The translations under genes were made by a program, and so were the position numbers. This document shows positions 35,990 to 44,932 of a DNA stretch of 64,000 nucleotides, in pieces (within the stretch, counting starts at the first letter, position 1; every line of letters starts with the position of its first letter). A model generated the notes under the pieces. The model worked only from the letters and a program-made list of their open reading frames with translations, searched no databases and was not told the DNA's origin. Source of the stretch: Paenibacillus xylanexedens (GTDB taxonomy: Bacteria > Bacillota > Bacilli > Paenibacillales > Paenibacillaceae); assembly GCF_007680605.1 (NCBI RefSeq), contig NZ_VEIO01000002.1:248001-312000 (forward strand). The letters are read 5' to 3'.

Positions 35990-36300
35990 CACCATACTGT
36001 TACTCGCACTCACTCATCACACTCACACTGACACTGATTCTGACACTGACTCAACCCATCTTAACTCTTCCTACTTCACACTAACCCATCCTGACTCAAT
36101 CTAACTCAATCTAACTCAATCTAACTCATTCTATCATTTTAACTTTATCACACCACATCTAACTCACACTCACTACTCTTATTCAGATCTCGTCGTGCTT
36201 TATCATGTCTTTCCATTCCTCGTCATACCTCATCTTAATTCTTCTTAATTCTTCTTAATTCATCCTAACTTATTCTAAACCATTGTAACTCATCATAATG
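35990..36300. repeat. G-poor, pyrimidine-rich 10-base periodic stretch
   Basis: Plus strand is nearly free of G and repeats decamers such as ctaactcaat (36091-36130, four units with changes) and cttcttaatt (36231-36260, three units). The rest drifts around the same 10-base pattern. No ORF. With helical-turn spacing this would put the repeats on one face of the DNA. Confidence 0.65.
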
Positions 36301-36322
36301 AAGGGACAGGCGCAGGACAACC

Positions 36323-36448
36323 TTTCGAACATATTCGCACCACGACCAGTTTCGAGCATAATCGCACCAGCCTCATAAGGAGGAAGGATTGGTTGTAGAA
36401 GCTATCCAATCTTTCTCGCTAAACTCTATTTCAAAGGGATATCCCTTT
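36323..36448. repeat. 20-base direct repeat and perfect 16-bp palindrome
   Basis: TTTCGAACATATTCGCACCA (36323-36342) recurs as TTTCGAGCATAATCGCACCA (36350-36369). AAAGGGATATCCCTTT at 36433-36448 is a perfect palindrome. Both are in the gap before the GntR operon; purpose unknown. Confidence 0.55.
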
Positions 36449-36583
36449 CGGTTTCTAGGAAATGATTTCAGGCAATAACATGAGCATTTTCACGCGTGTT
36501 TTTTTATATGTCAACTATACCATATTGATTGTTTTATATACATTTTGCTATTCCCGAATTCACGCATGGAGTTAATTTAAAGA

Positions 36584-36612
36584 TTGACAAACTGTATTAA
36601 CTGTATTATTAA
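36584..36612 (+). promoter_or_regulatory. Promoter of the first GntR/ABC operon
   Basis: TTGACA (36584-36589), a 17-base spacer and TATTAA (36607-36612). Confidence 0.65.
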
Positions 36613-36633
36613 TAGTAGTACAGATAGTACAGA
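36591..36633 (+). promoter_or_regulatory. Operator of the YtrA-like regulator
   Basis: Two copies of ACTGTATTA spaced 9 bases apart on the left face two copies of TAGTACAGA-type on the right, forming a nested inverted repeat (CTGTA..TACAG) over the -10 region. YtrA-type GntR proteins repress their own operon through such sites. Confidence 0.6.
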
Positions 36634-36703
36634 TAGCACACTGAGACTACACTAACAGCAAAACAAGCAAGGCAACTTACTAAGTTAAGAAAGGAGGTGC
36701 GGG

Positions 36704-37093
36704 ATGTTCGAATTGGATGTACGTAGCCGGAAGGCGATCTATGAGCAACTGGTGGATAAAGTCAAAGAAATGATCGTATACGGTATTCTGAAACCCGATG
36801 AGCAGCTTCCTTCCGTTCGGTCATTATCAACACAGCTCACCGTGAACCCGAATACGATTCAAAAGGCATACCGTGAGCTTGAGCGGGAAGGTTATATTTA
36901 TTCCGTGCAGGGTAAAGGAAGTTTCGTATCACCATCTGTGGAACATCCGAAGGAGGCTATGAAAGACGAGATCAGAGAATCCTTGGTGAAACTGATTGCC
37001 GAAGCTTCGTTTTCCGGTTTAACCAAGGCGGAGATGACTCTTTTATTCGAAGAAGCGATGGCCCGTATAGAGAAGGAGGTGCCTCATGATTGA
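36704..37093 (+). CDS. YtrA-subfamily GntR repressor
   Basis: 129 aa. N-terminal GntR winged helix (AIYEQLVDKVKEMIVYGILKPDEQLPSVRSLSTQLTVNPNTIQKAYRELEREGYIY, about residues 10-65) followed by only a short dimerisation tail, the YtrA pattern. AAAGGAGGT lies upstream. It overlaps the ABC ATPase start by 8 bases. It probably represses the transporter until a cell-envelope signal appears. Confidence 0.92.
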   Translation: MFELDVRSRKAIYEQLVDKVKEMIVYGILKPDEQLPSVRSLSTQLTVNPNTIQKAYRELEREGYIYSVQGKGSFVSPSVEHPKEAMKDEIRESLVKLIAEASFSGLTKAEMTLLFEEAMARIEKEVPHD

Positions 37094-37988
37094 GCTGAAT
37101 CAAGTTGTCAAAGCTTTTGAACAGGAAAAGGCCGTCGATGGCGTAACCATGTACATACATAAGGGATCGATCTATGGTTTGCTCGGTTCCAACGGGGCAG
37201 GCAAAACTTCATTGCTCAAAATCATTGCCGGCATTTATCGTCAAGATCGTGGAACGGTACGCATTAACGGAGCCGAAATTTACGAAAATTTAGACCTGAA
37301 AGGCCGCACTATTTTTATGGCGGATTCGCCAACCTTTTTCCCGCAATCTTCGATTACTCATATGGCCGCATTCTATCGTTCAATCTATCCGAGTTGGAGC
37401 GAGGAACGTTTCAACCAACTCGGGACTGTCTTCAAATTAGATGTAAAACGCAAGCTACATCGCATGTCCAAAGGCATGCGCCGTCAGGCTGCGGTATGGC
37501 TGGGACTCAGCTGTATGCCTGAGGTGTTGCTGATGGATGAACCGATTGATGGACTCGATCCTGTCATGCGCCAGCAGATCAAAAACCTGCTGTTCCAGGA
37601 AGCGGCGGAGCGCCAAGTGACTATTATCATCTCGTCTCACAATTTGCGGGAGATTGAAGATCTTTGTGATCATGTAGCGATCATGCACAAAGGCCAAATC
37701 ATCGTGCAGAAGGATCTGGATGACCTTAAGGCTGATACACATAAGATTCAGGTTGCCTTCCGCCACCCGGACCATGCCGATTTATTGAAAGAACAAGTTC
37801 ATATTTTGCATGAAGAAAAAAGAGGAAGTGTCTCTTTGTATATTGTTAAAGGCCATCGTGAAGATGTTACGGCACAATTTCGTTTGCATGATCCGTATCT
37901 GCTGGATGTGTTGCCGCTGACACTGGAGGAGATTTTTATCTATGAAATGGAGGGTGCAGGGTATGACATTCAACCGATTATACTTTAA
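37086..37988 (+). CDS. ABC transporter ATPase (YtrB/BcrA-like)
   Basis: 300 aa. Walker A GSNGAGKTS (about residues 34-42), Q-loop region, a non-standard signature MSKGMRRQ in place of LSGGQ, Walker B VLLMDEPIDGLDP and switch His in IISSHNLREIEDL. The altered signature is common in GntR-linked ABC exporters. The 3' end overlaps the permease gene by 26 bases. Confidence 0.93.
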   Translation: MIELNQVVKAFEQEKAVDGVTMYIHKGSIYGLLGSNGAGKTSLLKIIAGIYRQDRGTVRINGAEIYENLDLKGRTIFMADSPTFFPQSSITHMAAFYRSIYPSWSEERFNQLGTVFKLDVKRKLHRMSKGMRRQAAVWLGLSCMPEVLLMDEPIDGLDPVMRQQIKNLLFQEAAERQVTIIISSHNLREIEDLCDHVAIMHKGQIIVQKDLDDLKADTHKIQVAFRHPDHADLLKEQVHILHEEKRGSVSLYIVKGHREDVTAQFRLHDPYLLDVLPLTLEEIFIYEMEGAGYDIQPIIL

Positions 37989-40002
37989 CCGCGGCATCCT
38001 GCACCAAAATTTCAGGCAGCATGGCTGGCTAGGTATTGTTTATCTGCTACTTTTATTAGTTTCGTTGCCGTTGTATATCGGTACACAGTATCGAGATTAT
38101 ACTGAGGAAATCAGCAGCCTTTTTAGAGCAAACGGAGAATTTCATTGGCTAATGGCCATTACGGTTCCCGTTGTGATGGCCTTGTTCCTGTTCCGTTACA
38201 TTCAAGCAGGTGGGCCTGCGGATTTGTATCATAGTTTGCCTTTGCAACGTAACCATATGCTCACGATGAACCTGATGACCGGATATGCGATGATACTGAT
38301 TCCTATTTGGATTACAGCTGGAGTTACCGGGTGGGTATCCGCAGTTTTAGATGAGCCCGCGTTCAGTTTTGACAGTACTGCTGTTTGGATGTGGGGAGTA
38401 ACAATGAGCATTGTTTCTTTGTTCATGTTTACGCTGACCGTTGCGGTGGGCATGTGTATTGGACAGTCGATCTTACAAGGACTTACCGTGTATGGTATCA
38501 GCCTGATTCCATTAATTTTCTGGGGAACTTTTGAGTTGCATCTGAAGCGTTTTTTGTATGGTTATCCGGTGGACATTTTCCGATTCAAAATAGAGACCAT
38601 TTCTCCAATCTCCCGTATGGGTAGCTTAGTTTATGCGATTCCGGGATGGGGCGAAATTGGAATCTATGCTGCCTTGACAGTGGTACTCTCTACTCTATCG
38701 TATCTCCTGTACCGCAAGCGACATGTGGAATCGGCAACGCAAGCCATTACATTCCGAATCGTAAAACCGATTTTCCGTTTTGGATTTATGTTCACTATTG
38801 TTTTGCTTAGTGGCGCATATTTTTCAATGATTTCACCTGGAAACACCGAAGAATGGGGCGTCGCAGGATATATCATCGGAGGCGTTGCGGGATACGTTGG
38901 AGCCGAGATGATTATTCGCAAAACCTGGTTGATCTGGAACCGCAGCTTATTACCACAGTTTGCTGTATATGGGATTGCAGCTGCACTTATTCTTTACGTG
39001 CCTGTCGCAGACTGGAATGGTTATGCGACAAATGTACCTTCGAAAGATAACGTCGAGAAGGTTCGTATTGGCGGGGACCAAAGGATCTATGTAGATAATC
39101 AGATTGTAAAGCTGGATGACGAACGGTTCTACTCCAGCTCTGTGGGATATATTGATGCTGTCCTAACACTTCATCATAAGATTGTCGACACCAGACAGAG
39201 CTTGAATGACAGGGGGCAGAATCAGATTATACCCGATCAAGAGAGTGTCAGGATTGATTACAAGTTAAAGAATGGAAAGACGATATCGCGACAATATACC
39301 GTTCAAGAGACCAATTTTCAACAAGAATTTGAGAATATGAAAAACTTCGAGGATTATAAAGTAGTCAGTTATGGAACCTATGCACTCGACAATGACGTTC
39401 GCAGCGTTGGTATCCGGTCAAGATTAACTAGTGATCGCGCTGTATACATCAGTGACCCTCAGCTCATTCGTGAATTCAAGGCACTCTTGAAAACAGAAAT
39501 TTTGGATCAAACGTATGAAGATCAAAAATCCCATTGGGAGTCATATGCATCAGCTGAGGTTTATCAGAATTACCGGGATGAATCGCATAAGCAGATATTA
39601 GATAATCCTAATCTGAGCTCCACATATGAGATTAAACCAACCTACACCCGTTTGATTGCTTGGCTTAAAGAGAACAAGTTTTATGACCAGTTGCAGGTGT
39701 CTGTAGATGAAATTGCTTCCGCCCAGTTTATTAAACAAGAGATCCACAGCCGAGGTAAAGCTACACTAGTCTATCCTGACCCACAATTAATAGATCAAAG
39801 TCTAACAGGGAAGAAGAAAGTCGCGACCAAAAACAAAGAAATTATCAGCCAGTTGCTTCAGCGCCAAAGATCAGGTTACTATACCGATCAGGGTATCTTC
39901 TATCAGATCAAGCTTAATTTTAACAAAGGTCAGAATGTCTATATGATGTTAAAAGAGGAAGATCTCACCGAGGATATGAAAGCCATCTTGGCTGATCTAT
40001 AA
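37963..40002 (+). CDS. Large ABC-2-type permease with extracellular domain
   Basis: ATG at 37963 preferred over 37942 because GGAGG lies 9 bases upstream. 679 aa. About eight membrane helices fill residues 20-350; the remaining 330 residues form a soluble, charged domain beginning around YVPVADWNGYATNVPSKDNVEKV, probably outside the membrane. YtrC/YtrD-like proteins share the membrane half. The large C-terminal domain may sense or bind a ligand such as a peptide antibiotic. Substrate unknown. Confidence 0.75.
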   Translation: MTFNRLYFNRGILHQNFRQHGWLGIVYLLLLLVSLPLYIGTQYRDYTEEISSLFRANGEFHWLMAITVPVVMALFLFRYIQAGGPADLYHSLPLQRNHMLTMNLMTGYAMILIPIWITAGVTGWVSAVLDEPAFSFDSTAVWMWGVTMSIVSLFMFTLTVAVGMCIGQSILQGLTVYGISLIPLIFWGTFELHLKRFLYGYPVDIFRFKIETISPISRMGSLVYAIPGWGEIGIYAALTVVLSTLSYLLYRKRHVESATQAITFRIVKPIFRFGFMFTIVLLSGAYFSMISPGNTEEWGVAGYIIGGVAGYVGAEMIIRKTWLIWNRSLLPQFAVYGIAAALILYVPVADWNGYATNVPSKDNVEKVRIGGDQRIYVDNQIVKLDDERFYSSSVGYIDAVLTLHHKIVDTRQSLNDRGQNQIIPDQESVRIDYKLKNGKTISRQYTVQETNFQQEFENMKNFEDYKVVSYGTYALDNDVRSVGIRSRLTSDRAVYISDPQLIREFKALLKTEILDQTYEDQKSHWESYASAEVYQNYRDESHKQILDNPNLSSTYEIKPTYTRLIAWLKENKFYDQLQVSVDEIASAQFIKQEIHSRGKATLVYPDPQLIDQSLTGKKKVATKNKEIISQLLQRQRSGYYTDQGIFYQIKLNFNKGQNVYMMLKEEDLTEDMKAILADL

Positions 40003-40187
40003 CGTGTTGTTGTTCTTCGCATTTGTAGTCTGAATGCCAGAAACAATCGAAGATAGATATGTGTTACGAACTCTTAGTGTTTCAACATTTAGCTTGACCA
40101 GATAATATTTGTGGAATATATTAGGAAAAGCAAAGATTCAAGCGACACTTTGATTCATCGAATCTTATATGGAACGGCTCATGAGGG

Positions 40188-40236
40188 AAGCACCCGTAAG
40201 AGCAGGCATAGGCCTGACTTGCGGGTGCTTTTTTTG
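40188..40236 (+). terminator. Terminator of the first GntR/ABC operon
   Basis: AAGCACCCGTAAG / CTTGCGGGTGCTT, with an inner CAGGC/GCCTG pairing, followed by TTTTTTG. It lies 185 bases after the permease stop and just before the next gene. Confidence 0.88.
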
Positions 40237-40320
40237 TCGTTCGCCGAATTGAGCGTTAAATGCAGATCGAAACGTGGCGCGGGATTCCATATTAATTTTG
40301 AGAAAAAGGGGTGCAGAGGG

Positions 40321-41283
40321 ATGATGTATTTAAGACCGGAGAAGAGAGGGTTGGTAGAGCAACTTACGTTGCCGAAGCAACCAATGAACATGTGGATGGG
40401 ACATTCAAAGTGGGTGCTGTATATTCAATTTTGGTTAAAGATGCTGGTTGGACATTCCCTTTTATCACGATTGAGCATGATGTTTGTTATAACATTCAGC
40501 ATTGGAATGATGTGGAGTACAGCAACGGCTCATGGCGAGGGAATTGAGCTGAATGTCACCGCGCAGAAAGCCTGGAACACGGTATTGAATAAGGCGGATG
40601 CATCAACCAAACGTTCTTTACAGCAGTCGTACGAAAGTGCCGGGAAATGGATTTCCCAGAAAGAAACGTGGGAACAAAAGACCAAGCAACTACATACAGC
40701 GAGCGCTGCTGAGTTGGTGCAGCTTCGAAAGGCAATCAGTAATACCGATGCAGCGAAACTGGCGGCTCTTCAGAAGGCAGTGGAACTTACGCAGGCACGA
40801 TACGAACCCTTATTCAAACTGTATAGCTCACTGAACAAACAATTGTCTGCTGCCAAAGCTCTCCAGAGCAAAGAGTGGAGTTCGGCCATTCGTACACAGG
40901 CTGACACGCTAAAACCCTTGGTGCAATTGGCACGTGCGGATATTCGTGCGAAGAAATTGAGCCTTGCTGAAGCACGGAAGCGGAAAAATAATGAGGTGAA
41001 GCGGCTGCGAACGATGTTGAATGGCACAAATGCTGTAAAAAAGCAGATTCAAACGGCCAAGAAACAAGTCAGTTTGTCCAGAGAACGGTATTCGGATGCG
41101 CTTCGGAACTTCAAACAATCTCTGAAAAAAGGTGAACCTGTACGTGTATTAAGTACACTAAATGCTTTGGTTTCTTCGGCTGAGAGATGGACGGTTGCGA
41201 GCCAACATGTTCACACGTTAGAGCAAAAGGTGTCTGCGATCTACGTTAAAGTAAGCCAGGAGATTCACAACAGACCCAAATGA
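40321..41283 (+). CDS. Secreted or membrane-anchored coiled-coil protein, unknown function
   Basis: ATG at 40321; a longer reading upstream runs through the terminator and is rejected. 320 aa. An atypically long N-terminus with a hydrophobic segment at about residues 52-72 (LLSRLSMMFVITFSIGMMWSTATAHG) serves as a signal peptide or anchor. The rest is almost entirely Ala/Lys/Leu/Gln-rich helix, likely coiled coil (AAELVQLRKAISNTDAAKLAALQKAVELTQ). I recognise no family. Weak GGGG-type ribosome site. Confidence 0.65.
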   Translation: MMYLRPEKRGLVEQLTLPKQPMNMWMGHSKWVLYIQFWLKMLVGHSLLSRLSMMFVITFSIGMMWSTATAHGEGIELNVTAQKAWNTVLNKADASTKRSLQQSYESAGKWISQKETWEQKTKQLHTASAAELVQLRKAISNTDAAKLAALQKAVELTQARYEPLFKLYSSLNKQLSAAKALQSKEWSSAIRTQADTLKPLVQLARADIRAKKLSLAEARKRKNNEVKRLRTMLNGTNAVKKQIQTAKKQVSLSRERYSDALRNFKQSLKKGEPVRVLSTLNALVSSAERWTVASQHVHTLEQKVSAIYVKVSQEIHNRPK

Positions 41284-41390
41284 AGGAGCCTGATCCTGCA
41301 AGAAAATTGCAGAAGAGAAACTAGATTTTTTCTGGCGCGTACACTTCTATAACAGAACCATTCATCGAACATGAAGCGAGGTGCAGGGCG

Positions 41391-42404
41391 GTGCAGACAG
41401 AGAGCAGAACGGGTTTGAAACGAAAGCGTTACTGGATTCCCATCAGTTTATTGCTTCTGATTATCGGTGTTGTAGGGATGGGCTCACAATTCACACCCAG
41501 AATAACGGTCTTTTTGCTAAAGACAGGGGTTGGGTTGTTTACCACAAAGGAAAGCGATAAGGAATCGTTTATTTCGGAAGGGATAACTCGTGTTACCGAT
41601 GTGGCCTATGCAGATGGAGGGCGAAGTAACAGTAAGCTGGACATTTATTATCCTTCTGCAACAACCGAACCCTTGCCAGTCATTTTGTGGGTTCATGGCG
41701 GCGGTTGGGTTATGGGTGATAAAAAAGACATAGTCGATTATGCGGTGCAGTTAAGCAAACGTGGTCATGTGGTGGTCAGCATGAATTATGCACTTGCGCC
41801 GAATACGACATACCCTGTGCCCGTGGTGCAAACCATTCAAGCTCTAACATTTATCAGAGATCATGTAAGTGAATATCAGGGTGATCCGAGCAACCTGTTT
41901 CTTGCCGGTAATTCGGCTGGTGCCCAGATTGCTAGTCAGACTGCGGCACTGCTTACGAATCCCAATCTGGCAAAACAAATGAATATAACGCCATCAGTGG
42001 AGTCTGAACAGCTAAGAGGAACACTTTTGTTCTGTGGGCCTTATCATTTGCATACTGTCGAGAGCACAGGCTTTCCATTTATGCGAACGTTCCTCTGGTC
42101 ATATACGGGAAACAAAGCATACGAAAATGATCCACATCTGGACGAAATGTCAACGGTACTTCAGGCTACGGCCGCGTTTCCACCATCATTTATTACTTCT
42201 GGTAATGATGATCCTTTGACCGTACAATCAATTGAACTCGCGGAAGTGCTGAAGCGGCAGGGGGTCAGGGCAGAAACGTTATTTTTTCAATCATCTCCGG
42301 AGAAGCTGGGACATGATTACCAGTTCGATCTGGGAAGTGAAGCAGCACAGCAGGCGCTACAGGCATCCGTGCAATTTATTCAGGCTCATAAAAAAGAAAA
42401 CTGA
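41391..42404 (+). CDS. Alpha/beta hydrolase (HSL-like esterase), membrane-anchored
   Basis: 337 aa from GTG 41391. One N-terminal membrane helix (about residues 15-33), then the hormone-sensitive-lipase pattern: oxyanion motif VHGGGWVMG (about 101-109), nucleophile elbow AGNSAGAQ (about 170-177) with the catalytic Ser, an Asp in SGNDDPLTV and a His in LGHDYQF. It probably cleaves small esters on the outer face of the membrane. Substrate unknown. Confidence 0.85.
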   Translation: MQTESRTGLKRKRYWIPISLLLLIIGVVGMGSQFTPRITVFLLKTGVGLFTTKESDKESFISEGITRVTDVAYADGGRSNSKLDIYYPSATTEPLPVILWVHGGGWVMGDKKDIVDYAVQLSKRGHVVVSMNYALAPNTTYPVPVVQTIQALTFIRDHVSEYQGDPSNLFLAGNSAGAQIASQTAALLTNPNLAKQMNITPSVESEQLRGTLLFCGPYHLHTVESTGFPFMRTFLWSYTGNKAYENDPHLDEMSTVLQATAAFPPSFITSGNDDPLTVQSIELAEVLKRQGVRAETLFFQSSPEKLGHDYQFDLGSEAAQQALQASVQFIQAHKKEN

Positions 42405-42445
42405 AGATACAAAAATTCAAGTTGAAATAGCCATTGTAGAAAAAG

Positions 42446-42510
42446 AGGGTGTCACAGCGCTTCACCATGAAAAAAGAACCATGACATGACGACTGCGACA
42501 CCCTTTATTT
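42446..42510. terminator. Bidirectional terminator
   Basis: AGGGTGTC (42446-42453) with GACACCCT (42497-42504). A T-rich tail follows on plus (TTATTTATTT) and CTCTTTTTC on minus. It serves the hydrolase and the convergent aminotransferase. Confidence 0.8.
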
Positions 42511-42512
42511 AT

Positions 42513-43691
42513 TTATCTATTTGCCAGAACTAATAATCTGCGCATAGCTTCTTCAACTGTTGCACGTGGACAGGCTACGTTGATGCGCATGAATCCGGCA
42601 TATTCTTTGCCGAATACAACCCCGCTATTGAATGCGAGTCCTGCCTCATGAAGAAGTTTCTTGCTTAATTGCGCATGAGTCAACCCTAATTCCCGGAAAT
42701 CAACCCATAACAAATAGGTGGCTTCAGGAAGGTATACACGGATACCTGGCAGTTGCGATGCAACGAATTGCTGCACGTACTCCATATTGCCCCGAATGTA
42801 GGCAAGACACTGATCAAGCCAGTCTTCGCCACCGTTATACGCCGCCTCGGTTGCTACGGCTCCCAGTGTGCTGATACTGGACAACCCCAGGGTACGCACG
42901 CCTTTGGCGAACTGTTCCCGCAATTCGGCATCAGGAATGATAATGTTTGATGAACTTAATCCGGGGATATTAAACGTTTTGCTCGGTGCTGTGCAGATGA
43001 TGCTACGATCTGCGATTGCTTCAGAGATCAGACTTAGCGGCGTATGTGTTCCACGTTCATACACCAGATCAGCATGGATCTCATCCGATACGACGAGCAC
43101 ATTATATTTCAGACACAGGGATGCAAGAGCCTCCAGTTCCTCACGACACCATACTCGTCCAACCGGATTGTGAGGACTGCACAGAATCAGCATTTTGACC
43201 TTTCCATTCTGGAAACTTCTCTCCAAATGATCCAGATCCATGCTGTATTTTCCATGTTCTTCGATCAGTGGATTCGTAATGAGTTCCCGCCCCTGATCTC
43301 TCACGACATCATAGAAGGGAGGGTATACGGGGGTCTGGATGACTACTGCGTCTCCTGGTGAAGTAAATTGTTGTACCGCTATACTGAGCGCAGGTACGAT
43401 CCCTGGCGTGAATACGATCCAATCCGCATTGATTTTCCAGTTGTGACGGCGTTGCATCCAGTCTGTGACGGCTGCATGATAGGTCTCGGTTCGCAGGGTG
43501 TAACCAAAGATGCCATGCTCTACCCGGGCCTGTAATGCTTCAGTAACAGCAGGGGGAGCGGCAAAATCCATGTCGGCTACCCACATGGGAAGTGCATCCG
43601 CTACACCAAATAAAGGTTCAAGCCCGTCCCATTTCTCGGAACCGGTAGATAGTCGGTCAATCCGTGTATCAAACAAATGTTGATTTGTCAT
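42513..43691 (-). CDS. MalY/PatB-type PLP-dependent aminotransferase / cystathionine beta-lyase
   Basis: 392 aa, fold-type I aminotransferase class I/II. Opening FDTRIDRLSTGSEKWDGLEPLFGVADALPMWVADMDFAAP is typical of PatB/MalY. PLP-binding Lys lies in TAPSKTFNIPGL; CSPHNPVGRVW and SDEIHADLVY are the usual cofactor contacts. It would cleave cystathionine or cysteine conjugates, releasing thiols. GGGAGGA precedes the ATG. Confidence 0.92.
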   Translation of the reverse strand: MTNQHLFDTRIDRLSTGSEKWDGLEPLFGVADALPMWVADMDFAAPPAVTEALQARVEHGIFGYTLRTETYHAAVTDWMQRRHNWKINADWIVFTPGIVPALSIAVQQFTSPGDAVVIQTPVYPPFYDVVRDQGRELITNPLIEEHGKYSMDLDHLERSFQNGKVKMLILCSPHNPVGRVWCREELEALASLCLKYNVLVVSDEIHADLVYERGTHTPLSLISEAIADRSIICTAPSKTFNIPGLSSSNIIIPDAELREQFAKGVRTLGLSSISTLGAVATEAAYNGGEDWLDQCLAYIRGNMEYVQQFVASQLPGIRVYLPEATYLLWVDFRELGLTHAQLSKKLLHEAGLAFNSGVVFGKEYAGFMRINVACPRATVEEAMRRLLVLANR

Positions 43692-44009
43692 CTCAAAGAA
43701 GTCCTCCCTAGTTCATTCATTCGTTGTTAGGTCCTATAAACAAGACATCATTATCTAATACATCTTGTATTTTCGCAACTTCTAAACCATTTTTATATGA
43801 CCCAAGTCCTGATTTATCAAGATATCGTTTACAACCTGCCATCAAGTACTTATGATATGGCTAACATGAATGGGGAGTTGAAGGTTTATTTATACAACTC
43901 ATTGTTATATGAACTGAACTCATCCGAACGATATCTTTTATCACCCGATTATTCAACTCAATATGTATTACTCAAACTTAATTATACTGAACTTTGGAGG
44001 CGAAGGAAC
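43692..44009. other. Divergent intergenic region
   Basis: 318 bases, AT-rich. An in-frame extension of the next gene runs through it from 43797 but has no ribosome site or signal peptide, so I treat it as untranslated. No clear operator seen. Confidence 0.4.
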
Positions 44010-44699
44010 ATGAAAAATAAAAAGTGGCTGATTGCAGCAGGCGTATTTGGTATGGTGTTAACGGGATCAGCAGGTGTTTACGCAGGTACGCAATTGGAAA
44101 CGATCAAAGCCTATCTGAATCACGGACTTGCCATCGAAGTAAACGGACAAAAATTTACACCGACAGGTGATCAGGGCAAAAAACTGGCGCCCATTACGTA
44201 TCAAGGCAGTACATACCTTCCGGCTCGCTCCATTGCGGAAGCTTTAAATACAGAAGTGAAATATGACGCCAAAAATAATAAGGTAAGCATAGGTGCTTCA
44301 AGCTCATCAGGAGGGTCTGCATCTACTGGCGGCGGTCAATCCTCATCTCCATCGACAGGTACGAACACACAAGCTTCAGGCGTGAAATCCAAGTACTTGC
44401 CAGCAGATTTCCCATTGCCTAAAGATGCAAAAGCGACCAGCCTGATTGAGAATGTTGTAGATGGAAACAAAAAAGTAGTGCTGATTTATACATCCAAAGA
44501 GAGCCTGAGCACTCTCGCTTCATCCTACAAAAACTATTATCAGAATAAAAACCTGACTCAAAACAGTGAGGATATTCAAGCTGACGAATTCAGCATTTTA
44601 GGTCGTGAGGAAGGCAAGTACGCTGTAACGATTACAGGTAACGCATCTTCAAGCGATAAGGATTTGAATGAAGTGACGGTCATCTGGGGAGAAGAATAA
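44010..44699 (+). CDS. Secreted protein with copper-amine-oxidase-like N-terminal domain
   Basis: ATG at 44010 follows GGAGGCGAAGGAAC. 229 aa. Signal peptide to about residue 25 (GVYAG), then a stalk domain (ITYQGSTYLPARSIAEALNTEVKYDAKNNKVSI), a Ser/Gly/Thr-rich linker (about 95-125), and a C-terminal domain of about 100 residues (YLPADFPLPKDAKATSLIENV). Similar proteins are common in Paenibacillus; function is unknown. A strong terminator follows. Confidence 0.8.
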   Translation: MKNKKWLIAAGVFGMVLTGSAGVYAGTQLETIKAYLNHGLAIEVNGQKFTPTGDQGKKLAPITYQGSTYLPARSIAEALNTEVKYDAKNNKVSIGASSSSGGSASTGGGQSSSPSTGTNTQASGVKSKYLPADFPLPKDAKATSLIENVVDGNKKVVLIYTSKESLSTLASSYKNYYQNKNLTQNSEDIQADEFSILGREEGKYAVTITGNASSSDKDLNEVTVIWGEE

Positions 44700-44736
44700 G
44701 CAAGTTCGTATGTTGTCTGATTCTTTAAAAAAAGCA

Positions 44737-44792
44737 AGCCGATATGCCTGTAATGATTCGTTCGTGATTACAGGCATATCGGCTGTTTTTGT
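44737..44792 (+). terminator. Very stable terminator
   Basis: Perfect 18-bp stem AGCCGATATGCCTGTAAT / ATTACAGGCATATCGGCT with a 12-base loop, followed by GTTTTTG. Confidence 0.93.
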
Positions 44793-44932
44793 TCGATGCA
44801 CAAGGTATCCGGTTGCGAAATTGGAGTATAACCTGCGGCTATCCGAATTTTTGTAATCACTGAATTGATCCAAAAGATCCAAATGAATTAAATGATCCAT
44901 GTAAAAGCCTTTCGTTCAACTTCCATGGGAGT

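Noticed and set aside
35990..36300. CRISPR array
   Set aside because: The repeats are short decamers without spacers or palindromic repeat units, and no cas genes occur.
40111..40320. N-terminal extension of the coiled-coil protein
   Set aside because: The extension runs through a strong terminator hairpin and has no signal peptide at its start.
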